Source: an uncultured SAR116 cluster alpha proteobacterium (GTDB taxonomy: Bacteria > Pseudomonadota > Alphaproteobacteria > Puniceispirillales > Puniceispirillaceae). Taken from it: DNA of 64,000 nucleotides. A program made the translations under genes and the position numbers. The stretch covers positions 22,911 through 86,910 of the forward strand of contig CACNSW010000003.1 in NCBI GenBank assembly GCA_902623185.1, in the 5' to 3' direction. Positions 18,890-28,179 of the stretch are shown piece by piece; positions within the stretch are counted from its first letter, which is position 1, and every line of letters begins with the position of its first letter. Under the pieces are notes generated by a model. It was not told where the DNA came from. It worked only from the letters and a program-made list of their open reading frames with translations, and did not search any database.

Positions 18890-19542
18890 TGAATGATGAG
18901 ACCCAACCACCTTCAAACAACGCCGCGTCTGCTGCCAAACGCGATGTCGAACGGCATAACAACAAAATGGCGAAGAAAAAGGCTGCGCGTGACAAGATCA
19001 TGGCGACCAAGACGGACGAAAAGGGCCTGATCATCGTCCATACGGGCAAGGGCAAGGGCAAATCATCTGCGGCCTTTGGCATGATCTTCCGCTGTATCGC
19101 CCATGACATGAAATGTGCGGTTGTCCAGTTCATCAAGGGCGGCATGGACACAGGCGAACGCAATCTGATCTCTGCAAATTTTCCAGAGCTGTGTGAATTT
19201 CACACAATGGGAGAGGGCTTCACCTGGGAGACGCAGGACAAGGAACGCGACATCGCCGCCGCCAGTGCCGCCTGGCAAAAGGCCAAGGATCTGATCCGTG
19301 ATGAGAGCAACCGGATGGTGCTGTTGGACGAGGTCAATATCGCGCTCCGTTACGGCTATATTCCACTCGCCGAGGTTCTGTCATTTCTGGCCGAGGAAAA
19401 GCCAGCAATGACGCATGTCGTTCTGACAGGCCGCAATGCAGCAGATGAGTTGATGGAAATGGCCGATCTGGTAACCGAGATGTCCCTGATCAAACACCCC
19501 TTCCGCTCCGGTATCAAGGCGCAGATTGGCGTGGAATTCTGA
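18886..19542 (+). CDS. cobO: cob(I)yrinic acid a,c-diamide adenosyltransferase
   Basis: GLIIVHTGKGKGKSSAAFGM, VVQFIKGG, LLDEVNIALRYG, VVLTGRNA motifs; start trimmed to Met 18886. Confidence 0.96.
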   Translation: MMNDETQPPSNNAASAAKRDVERHNNKMAKKKAARDKIMATKTDEKGLIIVHTGKGKGKSSAAFGMIFRCIAHDMKCAVVQFIKGGMDTGERNLISANFPELCEFHTMGEGFTWETQDKERDIAAASAAWQKAKDLIRDESNRMVLLDEVNIALRYGYIPLAEVLSFLAEEKPAMTHVVLTGRNAADELMEMADLVTEMSLIKHPFRSGIKAQIGVEF

Positions 19543-21041
19543 TGCCGCCCACCACACCGGCATTCATGGTACAGGGTGCCGGCTCGAATGTTGGCAAATC
19601 TGTTCTTGTTGCTGGTCTGTGCCGATATTTTGCCAATCAGGGTCTGGCTGTGCGCCCGTTCAAACCGCAGAACATGTCGAACAATGCGGCAGTTACTTCC
19701 GATGGTGGTGAGATAGGCCGGGCGCAGGCGATGCAGGCCCTAGCCTGCCGGGTGCCCGGTAGTGTTCACATGAATCCGGTCCTGTTGAAACCCGAAACAG
19801 AGACAGGCTCGCAAATCATCGTGCAGGGACAGCGTTTTGGCAGCATGCGCGCGCGTGAATATGGCAGCCACAAAGCGACGTTGATGCCACATGTGCTGGA
19901 CAGTTTTGCTCGAATCAGCGGTGATGCCGACCTTGTCATTGTCGAAGGCGCCGGCAGTCCTGCCGAGGTTAATCTGCGGGCTGGCGATATTGCCAATATG
20001 GGCTTTGCCCTTGCCGCCGAGATTCCGGTGGTAATGGTCGGCGATATTGACCGTGGTGGTGTCATCGCGAGCCTTGTTGGCACGGATTCCGTTTTAGATG
20101 AGCAGGATAAACTATTAATTAAATCATTTATTATCAATAAATTCAGAGGAGACACTACACTTTTTTCTGAAGGCATGAAAATCATCGAACAGGCGACGGG
20201 CTGGGCCGGTATTGGCATTCTTCCCTGGTTTGCCGATGCTCGTTTCCTGCCAGCTGAGGATATTCTGGATCTCTCCAGCAAAACTGGAGACACCAAGGTG
20301 CGAGGTGGGGCTGACGCGCTGCATATTGCGGTTCCGGTGTTGCGGCGAATCGCCAATTTTGATGATCTTGACCCGCTTGCGGCTGAGCCCGGTGTCAGAC
20401 TGACACTGGTAGCCGCTGGCGAGGCGATTCCTGGAGATGCCGATCTGATCCTCCTTCCCGGTTCCAAGGCGACGATTGATGATCTAAAGTTCCTGCACGA
20501 TCAGGGATGGGATATTGATATCAAGGGTCATGTCCGGCGTTCTGGCATGGTCATGGGGCTATGTGGTGGTTATCAGATGCTCGGCACGGAAGTGTCTGAT
20601 CCTTATGGTATTGAGGGTGAGGCGCGCCGCGTTACGGGGCTTGGCCTGCTGTCTGTCGAAACGGAGATTGGGCAGACTAAGACACTGAACCTTGTCACTG
20701 GAAGCTCTCAGCATTTTGGCACGGGGATCACCGGTTATGAAATTCATATGGGCCACACCAATGGTGCTGATTGCGGCCGTCCGGTTATGGAAATTGAGGG
20801 CCGGCCAGAGGGCGCGAGTTCACCCGATGGCAGGATTATTGGCAGTTATGTTCATGGTATCTTTTCCAACAATGATTTTCGTAAGGCTTTTCTGGCCGAT
20901 CTGGCGGCGCGGCGGAACAAGTCAGTTGAGCTTGGTACGGTTGATTTTGCTGGCAATGTCGATGCCATTCTTGATCAGCTTGCCAGTCACATGGCGCAGC
21001 ACCTTGACATGGATGCGTTGGCGGAAATTGCCGGTCTGTAG
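19542..21041 (+). CDS. cobQ: cobyric acid synthase
   Basis: FMVQGAGSNVGKSVLVAGLCR, RPFKPQNMSNNA, GLCGGYQMLG amidotransferase motifs. Confidence 0.97.
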   Translation: MPPTTPAFMVQGAGSNVGKSVLVAGLCRYFANQGLAVRPFKPQNMSNNAAVTSDGGEIGRAQAMQALACRVPGSVHMNPVLLKPETETGSQIIVQGQRFGSMRAREYGSHKATLMPHVLDSFARISGDADLVIVEGAGSPAEVNLRAGDIANMGFALAAEIPVVMVGDIDRGGVIASLVGTDSVLDEQDKLLIKSFIINKFRGDTTLFSEGMKIIEQATGWAGIGILPWFADARFLPAEDILDLSSKTGDTKVRGGADALHIAVPVLRRIANFDDLDPLAAEPGVRLTLVAAGEAIPGDADLILLPGSKATIDDLKFLHDQGWDIDIKGHVRRSGMVMGLCGGYQMLGTEVSDPYGIEGEARRVTGLGLLSVETEIGQTKTLNLVTGSSQHFGTGITGYEIHMGHTNGADCGRPVMEIEGRPEGASSPDGRIIGSYVHGIFSNNDFRKAFLADLAARRNKSVELGTVDFAGNVDAILDQLASHMAQHLDMDALAEIAGL

Positions 21042-21063
21042 AGCCACAAAACGCTGCAACCGG

Positions 21064-22086
21064 TCAGATCAGGGCATCTGGGGCGAGGCTAATGGCGCCC
21101 AGTACCAGCGCGAGCGCGAACAGAATCTGCACGACAATCAAAACGTGCAGTCCGTCGAGAATGGCATTCCTGTCGGCATCCTTGCCCTTGGCGTGCAGGC
21201 GTGCGGCATGCCGAACACGGTTGCCATAGCGGCGCGGACCCGCAAGCCACACATCTATCCCGCCAGCCATCGCGGCCTCTGGCCATCCGGCATTAGGGGA
21301 TTGGTGTTTGCTGGCATCCTGCCACATGCTGGCAAATGCACCGCCGACGCCACCCCGCGAGGTGGCGGCGGCAAAGCAGATCAACAGCGCGGTCAGGCGA
21401 GCTGGTACATAGTTTAAAAAATCATCAAAGCGGGCCGCTGCCCAGCCAAAGGCCAGATAACGTGCATTGCGGTAACCGATCATGCTGTCGGCAGTGTTGG
21501 TCATCTTGTAAATCAACAGGCCGGGCAATCCCAAGAGCAGAAACCAGAAAGCCGGCGCAATCACTCCATCGGACAGACTCTCAGCGCCTGTTTCAATCGC
21601 CGCTCTGGCAATATCGGCATCATCCATCCGGTTGGTGTCCCGGCCGACAATCATCGCGACAGCGTCACGCGCCGCCTGCATATTCTTTCCCAGCGCCGAG
21701 GAAACCGCGCGGATATGGTCATCGAGTGAGCGACCAGCAAGCAGAATTGTCAACACAACCAATTCGGCAAGGATACCCCCAAGCGAGACGCCAATTCCAA
21801 CAAATCCGGCGACCGGTGTCAGAACAAGCATGGCACCGATTCCGGCCCTGCGGCGTGTTAGGCCATGAAAGGCTTTCCTGCGGTTGCCAAACTGCTCGGC
21901 AAGGCCGATGGCACGGCCAAACAGCACCACCGGATGCGGTATCCGCCGCCACAGCATGTCGGGTTCGCCAAACAGCCAGTCGAGCATCAGCGCTGCTGCC
22001 AGAACAATCATGCGCAGAGCAAGTTCTTCTGCAGATTGTGGAATCGGGTTATCAAGCATCAGACTTTCCATATGCCACAGTTTCAA
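21064..22086 (-). CDS. cobD: adenosylcobinamide-phosphate synthase (CbiB/CobD)
   Basis: DWLFGEPDMLWRRIPHPVVLFG, GRDTNRMDDADIARAAIETGAESLSDGVIAPAFW motifs; true start may be internal (e.g. 22071). Confidence 0.95.
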   Translation of the reverse strand: MKLWHMESLMLDNPIPQSAEELALRMIVLAAALMLDWLFGEPDMLWRRIPHPVVLFGRAIGLAEQFGNRRKAFHGLTRRRAGIGAMLVLTPVAGFVGIGVSLGGILAELVVLTILLAGRSLDDHIRAVSSALGKNMQAARDAVAMIVGRDTNRMDDADIARAAIETGAESLSDGVIAPAFWFLLLGLPGLLIYKMTNTADSMIGYRNARYLAFGWAAARFDDFLNYVPARLTALLICFAAATSRGGVGGAFASMWQDASKHQSPNAGWPEAAMAGGIDVWLAGPRRYGNRVRHAARLHAKGKDADRNAILDGLHVLIVVQILFALALVLGAISLAPDALI

Positions 22087-22383
22087 TCATGCGGAGCTAT
22101 GTGTCAGAAATGTCTATTGCGTCGTTAAAATTCAACTTTGGTCGCTTTGATGCAATTGTTTTTGTCGGTGCCATCTATTACCTTACACCAGCGGTCGGTG
22201 GACTTGTAAACAAGATGAAAGCGATCTCGGTGCGGTGGACCTAAGTCAGGCAATCTAATCCGGGCCCCGGACCAGCCGGAAATGACCTAAGCAAAGCGCG
22301 GTTCGCGCTGTCTGTGGTCTTTATTGCTTCATCCTGTCCTGCTGCCATCGCGGCGCGCGCAATTGCCAGTTAGGACCGACATA

Positions 22384-22644
22384 ATGATCAGCTCTTTCTC
22401 GACGAAAATTCTATTGCCAAGATTGTTGGTGACAATAGGCGCCAGTGTCACGCCATTTGTCAGTGCCAAGGCACATATTGGCCATGTTGGCGAGGTGGCT
22501 GGCCATGGTCATCTTGTTGGAATCGGTCTGGTTGCAGCTTCTGCGGTGCTTGCTGGTTGGCTTGCAACCCGCGAGGATGGGGAGAATTTAGCCGATCAGG
22601 ATGATGCCGATGAAGCCGAGGCAGGTGATGAAGTCAATGCATGA
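22384..22644 (+). CDS. small membrane protein associated with cobalamin loci (DUF6732-like)
   Basis: Trimmed to Met 22384: signal-like N-terminus, AHIGHVGEVAGHGHLVGIGLVAASAVLAGWLA single TM, acidic tail; overlaps cbiX. Confidence 0.68.
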   Translation: MISSFSTKILLPRLLVTIGASVTPFVSAKAHIGHVGEVAGHGHLVGIGLVAASAVLAGWLATREDGENLADQDDADEAEAGDEVNA

Positions 22645-23758
22645 GTCAGCAACGCCGGGCCAGGCAGAGCCAAAATATGGTGTGATGATCTGTGGTCATG
22701 GCTCGCGATCAAAATCGGCGGTGACCGAATTTGCCGTTCTGGCACAAAAGCTCGCACCTCTGTTTCCAGACTGGCCGGTGGAATATGGGTATCTGGAATT
22801 TGCCACTCCGGTGATCAAGACTAGTCTTGATAAATTGCGTGAACAGGGTGTGACGCACGTGCTGGCGGTACCCGGCATGCTGTTTGCCGCTGGCCATGCG
22901 AAAAATGACATTCCGTCAGTTCTCAACACCTATGCAGCTGAACACGGGATCACCATCCAATATGGGCGCGAACTGGCGATTGATCTGCAGATGTTGCAGG
23001 CAGCGAATGACCGGATCAGCGAGGCCATTGTCGCAGCAGATAAAGCCACCGGCCCGGTCGATCTTGCTGATACCTGTCTTGTCGTCATCGGTCGCGGTGC
23101 CTCGGACCCCGATGCCAATTCCAACGTCTCGAAAATTGCCAGAATGCTTTGGGAGGGTATCGGTTTTGGCTGGGCCGAGGTTGGCTATTCGGGCGTCACC
23201 TTTCCTCTGGTTCAGCCCTGTCTCGAGCATGTCGTAAGGTTGGGCTACAAGCGCGTTGTGGTGTTTCCCTATTTTCTGTTTTCCGGAATTTTGATTGACA
23301 GGATCTACGGCTTCACCAACGAGGTTGCCGCGGCATATCCTGATATTGAGTTCGTCAAAGCCGGGTATCTGAACGACCATCCAAAGGTCATTGCCACCTT
23401 TGCTGATCGTGTGCGGGAGATTTTGCAGGGCAGCAACAATATGAACTGTGCGTTATGCAAATACCGGGCGCAGGTGCTGGGTTTTGAGGCAGAGGTTGGG
23501 CTTGCACAGGAAAGCCACCATCATCATGTCGAGGGGCAGGGCGTCTCGGCACCGGGAAGCAATGTCGAGGATTGTGAGCTCTGCGACAGTTTCTGCACAG
23601 GGGCCTGTCGTCTGGATATGGATCATCATCATGCCCATGATCATTCTCATGATCATGGGCATGATCACCACCACCATCCCTATCCGCCCGCCAAACATCC
23701 GCATGGTCCGGAGTCGGTCCGCAACCGCAAGCTGACTTCTGCCACCAAAGGCGAGTAA
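22637..23758 (+). CDS. cbiX: sirohydrochlorin cobaltochelatase (CbiX) with Cys- and His-rich C-terminal extension
   Basis: GVMICGHGSRSKSAVTEF and VVVFPYFLFSGILIDRI chelatase motifs; tail MNCALCKYR...CELCDSFCTGACRLDMDHHHAHDHSHDHGHDHHHH. Confidence 0.92.
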   Translation: MHESATPGQAEPKYGVMICGHGSRSKSAVTEFAVLAQKLAPLFPDWPVEYGYLEFATPVIKTSLDKLREQGVTHVLAVPGMLFAAGHAKNDIPSVLNTYAAEHGITIQYGRELAIDLQMLQAANDRISEAIVAADKATGPVDLADTCLVVIGRGASDPDANSNVSKIARMLWEGIGFGWAEVGYSGVTFPLVQPCLEHVVRLGYKRVVVFPYFLFSGILIDRIYGFTNEVAAAYPDIEFVKAGYLNDHPKVIATFADRVREILQGSNNMNCALCKYRAQVLGFEAEVGLAQESHHHHVEGQGVSAPGSNVEDCELCDSFCTGACRLDMDHHHAHDHSHDHGHDHHHHPYPPAKHPHGPESVRNRKLTSATKGE

Positions 23759-23763
23759 CTGGC

Positions 23764-24411
23764 GTGCCTGTTCCCGATCACATCAAGGATCCAAGGGCCA
23801 TCTATGATGCCTCTTTTGCGATTGTCAGGGCGCAGGCTGACCTTTCGGCGATCCAAGCCGATCTGCGGGATGTTGTGGTCCGTCTGATTCATGCCTGCGG
23901 GATGCCAGACATTGTTGGCGATCTTGGTTTCAGTGCTGATCTGGTGGCTGCTGCCACCAGTGCGCTTGCTGCAGGGAGACCGGTTCTGGCAGATTGTGAG
24001 ATGGTTGCCTCAGGCATCACGCGAAAATTTCTTCCAGCAGCAAATGAAATCATTGTGACACTAAATGATCCGCGCACAGCCCCGCTCGCTGAACAGCTGG
24101 CGACTACACGATCGGCAGCGGCGGTCGATTTTTGGCGCGATCACATCGATGGCGCGGTGCTGGTGTTTGGCAATGCGCCGACAGCTCTGTTCCGTGCGCT
24201 CGAACTTGTTGGTGACGGGGCAAGGCCGGCGGCCATTCTCGGCTTTCCAGTGGGTTTTGTTGGTGCTGCGGAAAGCAAACAGGCGCTCGCCGATTATGCG
24301 CCAGCAATGCCATTTCTGACGCTTCACGGAACACGTGGTGGCTCGGCGCTTGCCTCTGCGGCGCTGAATGCTCTGGCAATCATTGCGAATGTTGCGGGAG
24401 AGGCGTCATGA
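23764..24411 (+). CDS. cobH: precorrin-8X methylmutase
   Basis: RLIHACGMPDIVGDLGFS, FGNAPTALFRALEL, GFPVGFVGAAESK motifs of CobH/CbiC. Confidence 0.96.
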   Translation: MPVPDHIKDPRAIYDASFAIVRAQADLSAIQADLRDVVVRLIHACGMPDIVGDLGFSADLVAAATSALAAGRPVLADCEMVASGITRKFLPAANEIIVTLNDPRTAPLAEQLATTRSAAAVDFWRDHIDGAVLVFGNAPTALFRALELVGDGARPAAILGFPVGFVGAAESKQALADYAPAMPFLTLHGTRGGSALASAALNALAIIANVAGEAS

Positions 24412-25604
24412 AGCCTGTGCTGATCGGCGCCACTGAGGCAGGTTTTCCCGCGCTGCCAGCGTCCGTTCAGGCACGGATTGCCGCGGCGGACCATGTCATT
24501 GCGGCACGCCGATTTCACGCAGAATTGCCATCCGGACCACAAATCGAGGAATGGCCGACGCAGTTTGGTGACATTTTCTCCCGAATCGAGACGCTGCAGG
24601 ATCGTCGGCTGGTGATGCTGGCCACCGGTGATCCGCTTTGGTATGGCGCTGGTGCCAGCATCCTTGCTCGTCTTGGCCCCGACAAATGTGAGGTGATACC
24701 TGCTGTATCCGGCTTCCAGATGGCCGCGATGCGGATGGGATGGCCGCTTGCCAGTGTCGAAACCCTGACCATTCATGGGCGTCCGCTCGCCGGCATTCTG
24801 CCGCGACTCTACCCGCGGGCCAGATTGTTGCTGCTGACAAGTGATGGCAAAGCGCCTGAACAGGTTGCCGAGTTGTTGACACAGGCCGGTTGCGGTGCGG
24901 CACGAATAAGCGTTCTTTCCCATATTGGCGGGAATGAGGAAATGCGCCTCGACGGTCTGGCAGCGACATGGGCGCACAGCGACGTTCCCGATTTTCACAT
25001 CCTGGCGGTTGACTGCGCAGAATGTCACGCCGCCGCGAAGGGCTTTGTTCTGCCCGATGCCGCTTTTGAGAACAGCGGCAAACTGACCAAGCGTGATATG
25101 CGGGCCGATGCGGTAGCAAAGCTGGCCCCGTTTCCGGGTGCAGTGTTGTGGGACATTGGATGTGGATCAGGAGCCATTGCCATTGATTTTCTGCGCAACG
25201 CGCCGCGCGGCAGCGCCCATGCCATTGACCGGGATCCGGTGCAGCTGGCAATGGCGACACGCAACGCCGTCGCATGCGGTGTTCCACAGCTGCAACTCCA
25301 TCAGGCAGATTTGCCAGATGGCCTTGCCAAGCTGCCGCAGCCTGACGCGATCTTCATCGGGGGCGGCCTGTCAGACGCGCTGGTTGCAGATTGTAAGGCA
25401 GCGCTGCCGGGAGGTGGTGTTCTGGTGGCACATTGTGTGACCATCGAGAGTGAGGCCATCCTCACCGCTCAATGGCAGGCGACGGGTGGCGAGCTGACCA
25501 GACTGGCTGTTCACCACGCTGATCCAATTGGCGGTTTTCATGGCTGGCGACCATTGATGCCGGTAACGCAATGGCATTGGGTCAAACAGCAGGAGAGGCC
25601 ATGA
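24408..25604 (+). CDS. cobL: precorrin-6Y C5,15-methyltransferase (decarboxylating)
   Basis: CbiE-like N-terminal half (LATGDPLWYGAGASI) plus CbiT-like C-terminal half (LWDIGCGSGAIAIDFLR). Confidence 0.95.
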   Translation: MKPVLIGATEAGFPALPASVQARIAAADHVIAARRFHAELPSGPQIEEWPTQFGDIFSRIETLQDRRLVMLATGDPLWYGAGASILARLGPDKCEVIPAVSGFQMAAMRMGWPLASVETLTIHGRPLAGILPRLYPRARLLLLTSDGKAPEQVAELLTQAGCGAARISVLSHIGGNEEMRLDGLAATWAHSDVPDFHILAVDCAECHAAAKGFVLPDAAFENSGKLTKRDMRADAVAKLAPFPGAVLWDIGCGSGAIAIDFLRNAPRGSAHAIDRDPVQLAMATRNAVACGVPQLQLHQADLPDGLAKLPQPDAIFIGGGLSDALVADCKAALPGGGVLVAHCVTIESEAILTAQWQATGGELTRLAVHHADPIGGFHGWRPLMPVTQWHWVKQQERP

Positions 25605-26311
25605 TGGCGACAGGCATTCTCTATGGCGTCGGCACAGGCCCGGGGGACCCCGAACTGATAACCCGCAGGGCCTGGCGTCTGATTGAGACCACGCACGTCA
25701 TTGCCTATCCGGTACCTGATACTGGTGACAGCTTTGCCAGAGCCATTGCAAGCGATGCAATCGTAGAAAATGCCATTGAGATTCCTATGGTCGTGCCAAT
25801 GCGTACAGGCAGAGCGCCCGCTCAAAGCATTTATGATACAGCCGCCCGCACCATTGCGACACATCTTGATGCAGGCAATGATGTTGTTGTTCTGTGTGAG
25901 GGTGATCCCCTCTTTTATGGCTCCTTCATGTATCTGCTGGCGCGTCTCAAAGACAGCTATGATGTTGAGATCGTTCCCGGTGTGACCAGCCTGACTGCCT
26001 GTGCGGCGGCGCATGCACATCCGCTTGTCGCGCGCAACGATATCCTGACAATTCTGCCGGGGCCGCTTGATGATATTGTGCTGGCAGAAAAAATTGCGGC
26101 TGCAGATGCGGTTGCCATTATGAAGATCGGCCGGCACATGCCTCGCCTGAAGGCGTTGCTTACCCGGTTGGGCCTTGAGGACAGGGCGCTCTATGTCAGC
26201 CACGCTTCGCTTGGCCACCAACGCCATCTTCGTCTTGAGGATGCGCCTGATGAGGCGCCTTATTTTTCGATGATCCTGCTCTATAAGGGGGATGATCCGT
26301 GGATCAGTTGA
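25601..26311 (+). CDS. cobI: precorrin-2 C20-methyltransferase
   Basis: GILYGVGTGPGDPELITRRAWRLI and VVLCEGDPLFYGSFMYL motifs; start trimmed to 25601 at the cobL junction. Confidence 0.95.
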   Translation: MMATGILYGVGTGPGDPELITRRAWRLIETTHVIAYPVPDTGDSFARAIASDAIVENAIEIPMVVPMRTGRAPAQSIYDTAARTIATHLDAGNDVVVLCEGDPLFYGSFMYLLARLKDSYDVEIVPGVTSLTACAAAHAHPLVARNDILTILPGPLDDIVLAEKIAAADAVAIMKIGRHMPRLKALLTRLGLEDRALYVSHASLGHQRHLRLEDAPDEAPYFSMILLYKGDDPWIS

Positions 26312-28179
26312 CGCCAAATGATGGCCAGATATCAGACAAGAAACCAGCCATCGTCGTGCTTTCAGCAAGCGGGCTGGAGCTTGCCCGCAAGATTGCCTGC
26401 ACAGTGGATGCTGATATCCATGGTCATGCCATCCGCTGCCCTGAAGCCGATGTCAGTTTCGTCAAGGCACGCCCACATATTGCCGAATTGTTTGCTGCTG
26501 GCCGTCCGATCATAGGAATTTGCGCTGCCGGTATACTGATCCGCTCAATCGCACCCTATCTGCAACATAAAAGCCGGGATGCCGCGGTGCTGGCTGTCAG
26601 TGAGACAGGTGCGTATGTGGTTCCGTTGATTGGTGGCCATCATGGCGCGATCACACTTGGTGCGAAGGTTACGCGGGCGCTTGCGGCGACGCTGGCGGTG
26701 ACAACAGCCGGCAATCTGCAATGGAACGCCTCGCTGGATGAACCGCCTGCCGGCTGGAAACTGGCCAATCACGCATCGGCGGGACGTGTAATGCCGCAGT
26801 TGCTGGCTGGTGATGGCGCATTTCTCGATGGCGAATGTGCCGCCGAGCTTCAGGACTGGCTGGCGGATGTGCCGCGGGGCGACGCAGTGACCCTTACGGC
26901 CACACGCAGGGCTGTGACTCCAGCTGAAAACCAGCTTGTCTATTGCCCGCAGGACATGATGCTTGGTCTTGGCTGCGCCCGTGGGTGTAGCGTTGATGAA
27001 TTGATGGATCTGGTGATGAGCGGCCTGTCAGCGGCCAATATCAATGCGGCGACCATCTCCTGTGCCGTCTCGGTGGACATCAAGGCTGATGAGCCGGCGA
27101 TGCACGCTGTTGCAGCCATGTTGGGTGTTCCGTTCCGGGTGTTTGATACGGCCACCCTTGCTGCCGAGACCCCGCGTCTGGCCAATCCGTCGGACGTGGT
27201 CTTCGCCGAGATTGGCGTACATGGTGTGTGCGAGGCGGCGTCACTGGCTGCTGCAGGTCCGGCTGGAAAGCTGGTCATTGAAAAGCGGAAATCGGCCAAT
27301 GCAACAATGGCGCTGGCGCAGATGCACGCCCCGGGAGATGGTGGGTTGCCCGGACGAAAGCCTGGACGGGTTATGTTGATCGGCATTGGGCCGGGGCAGG
27401 CGACCTGGCGTACCCCCGAAGCCTCGCGTTTGATCCAGTCTGCTGATGAGTTGGTCGGCTATAGTCTCTATATCGATATATTGGGAGCAATGGCGGCGCA
27501 TCTGCCACGACGGGATTTTGCCCTTGGCGAGGAGGAGGACCGCTGTCGCTATGCTCTTGAAACCGCCGCTACGGGCCGCGATGTCGCCATTATCTGTTCA
27601 GGGGATGCCGGTATCTATGCCATGGGAGCGCTTGTTTTTGAGTTGCTGGATCGTGATCTGGCCAGCGGTGGTGTCTCTGATGCAGCCCGGCGGGTTGAGG
27701 TGGTCAGTGCACCGGGCATCTCCGCTTTGCAGGCTGCAGCTGCACGATCTGGTGCATTGCTGGGGCATGATTTCTGCACAATTTCGCTTTCTGACCTGCT
27801 AACGCCATGGGACGCCATCGAACGCCGCATCCACGCAGCAGGGGCGGGTGATTTTGTCATCGCCTTCTACAACCCGGTGTCAAAGTGCCGTCGCACCCAG
27901 CTTGCCAGTGCGCGTGACACATTGTTGACCTACCGTGATGGCGCAACGCCTGTTTTGCTGGCCAGCAATCTAGGTCGCCCGGAGGAGAGGCTTCTGTTCC
28001 GCACCCTTGCAACACTGGATGTCGATGAGGTCGACATGCTGACAGTGGTGATGGTCGGGGCCAGCACGTCCCGTCAGTTAACACATGGCAGGGGGGTGTC
28101 GATATATACGCCGCGCGGTTATGCAAAGCATCTGGACACGCGCACAACCGACGACACACAAAAGGAGACCCGCTCATGA
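26299..28179 (+). CDS. cobJ: CbiG-CobJ fusion: cobalamin biosynthesis protein CbiG / precorrin-3B C17-methyltransferase
   Basis: N-terminal half has CbiG N-domain (GICAAGILIRSIAPYL, VVPLIGGHHGA) and C-domain (LGLGCARGCSVDELMDLV); C-terminal half has CobJ (ICSGDAGIYAMGALVFEL, FYNPVSKCRRTQL). Confidence 0.94.
   Translation: MDQLTPNDGQISDKKPAIVVLSASGLELARKIACTVDADIHGHAIRCPEADVSFVKARPHIAELFAAGRPIIGICAAGILIRSIAPYLQHKSRDAAVLAVSETGAYVVPLIGGHHGAITLGAKVTRALAATLAVTTAGNLQWNASLDEPPAGWKLANHASAGRVMPQLLAGDGAFLDGECAAELQDWLADVPRGDAVTLTATRRAVTPAENQLVYCPQDMMLGLGCARGCSVDELMDLVMSGLSAANINAATISCAVSVDIKADEPAMHAVAAMLGVPFRVFDTATLAAETPRLANPSDVVFAEIGVHGVCEAASLAAAGPAGKLVIEKRKSANATMALAQMHAPGDGGLPGRKPGRVMLIGIGPGQATWRTPEASRLIQSADELVGYSLYIDILGAMAAHLPRRDFALGEEEDRCRYALETAATGRDVAIICSGDAGIYAMGALVFELLDRDLASGGVSDAARRVEVVSAPGISALQAAAARSGALLGHDFCTISLSDLLTPWDAIERRIHAAGAGDFVIAFYNPVSKCRRTQLASARDTLLTYRDGATPVLLASNLGRPEERLLFRTLATLDVDEVDMLTVVMVGASTSRQLTHGRGVSIYTPRGYAKHLDTRTTDDTQKETRS

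Noticed and set aside
19766-20467. 233-aa - strand ORF
   Set aside because: Antisense to cobQ; Ser/Pro/Arg-rich shadow ORF
21336-22244. 302-aa + strand ORF
   Set aside because: Almost entirely antisense to cobD; Arg/Gln/Ser-rich low-complexity composition typical of shadow ORFs
22150-22330. Possible second cobalamin riboswitch upstream of the DUF6732-like gene/cbiX
   Set aside because: GGTGCC and a purine-rich stretch are present, but CCCCGCaACTG, GCCACTG and the B12 box (GAGCCAGGAGACCTGCC) are absent on both strands
23619-23680. catgatcat-type repetitive stretch considered as a DNA repeat or CRISPR-like element
   Set aside because: It is in-frame coding for the His/Asp tail of CbiX; no spacer-repeat structure
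24496-25287. 263-aa - strand ORF
   Set aside because: Antisense to cobL; Arg/Pro/Cys/His-rich shadow composition
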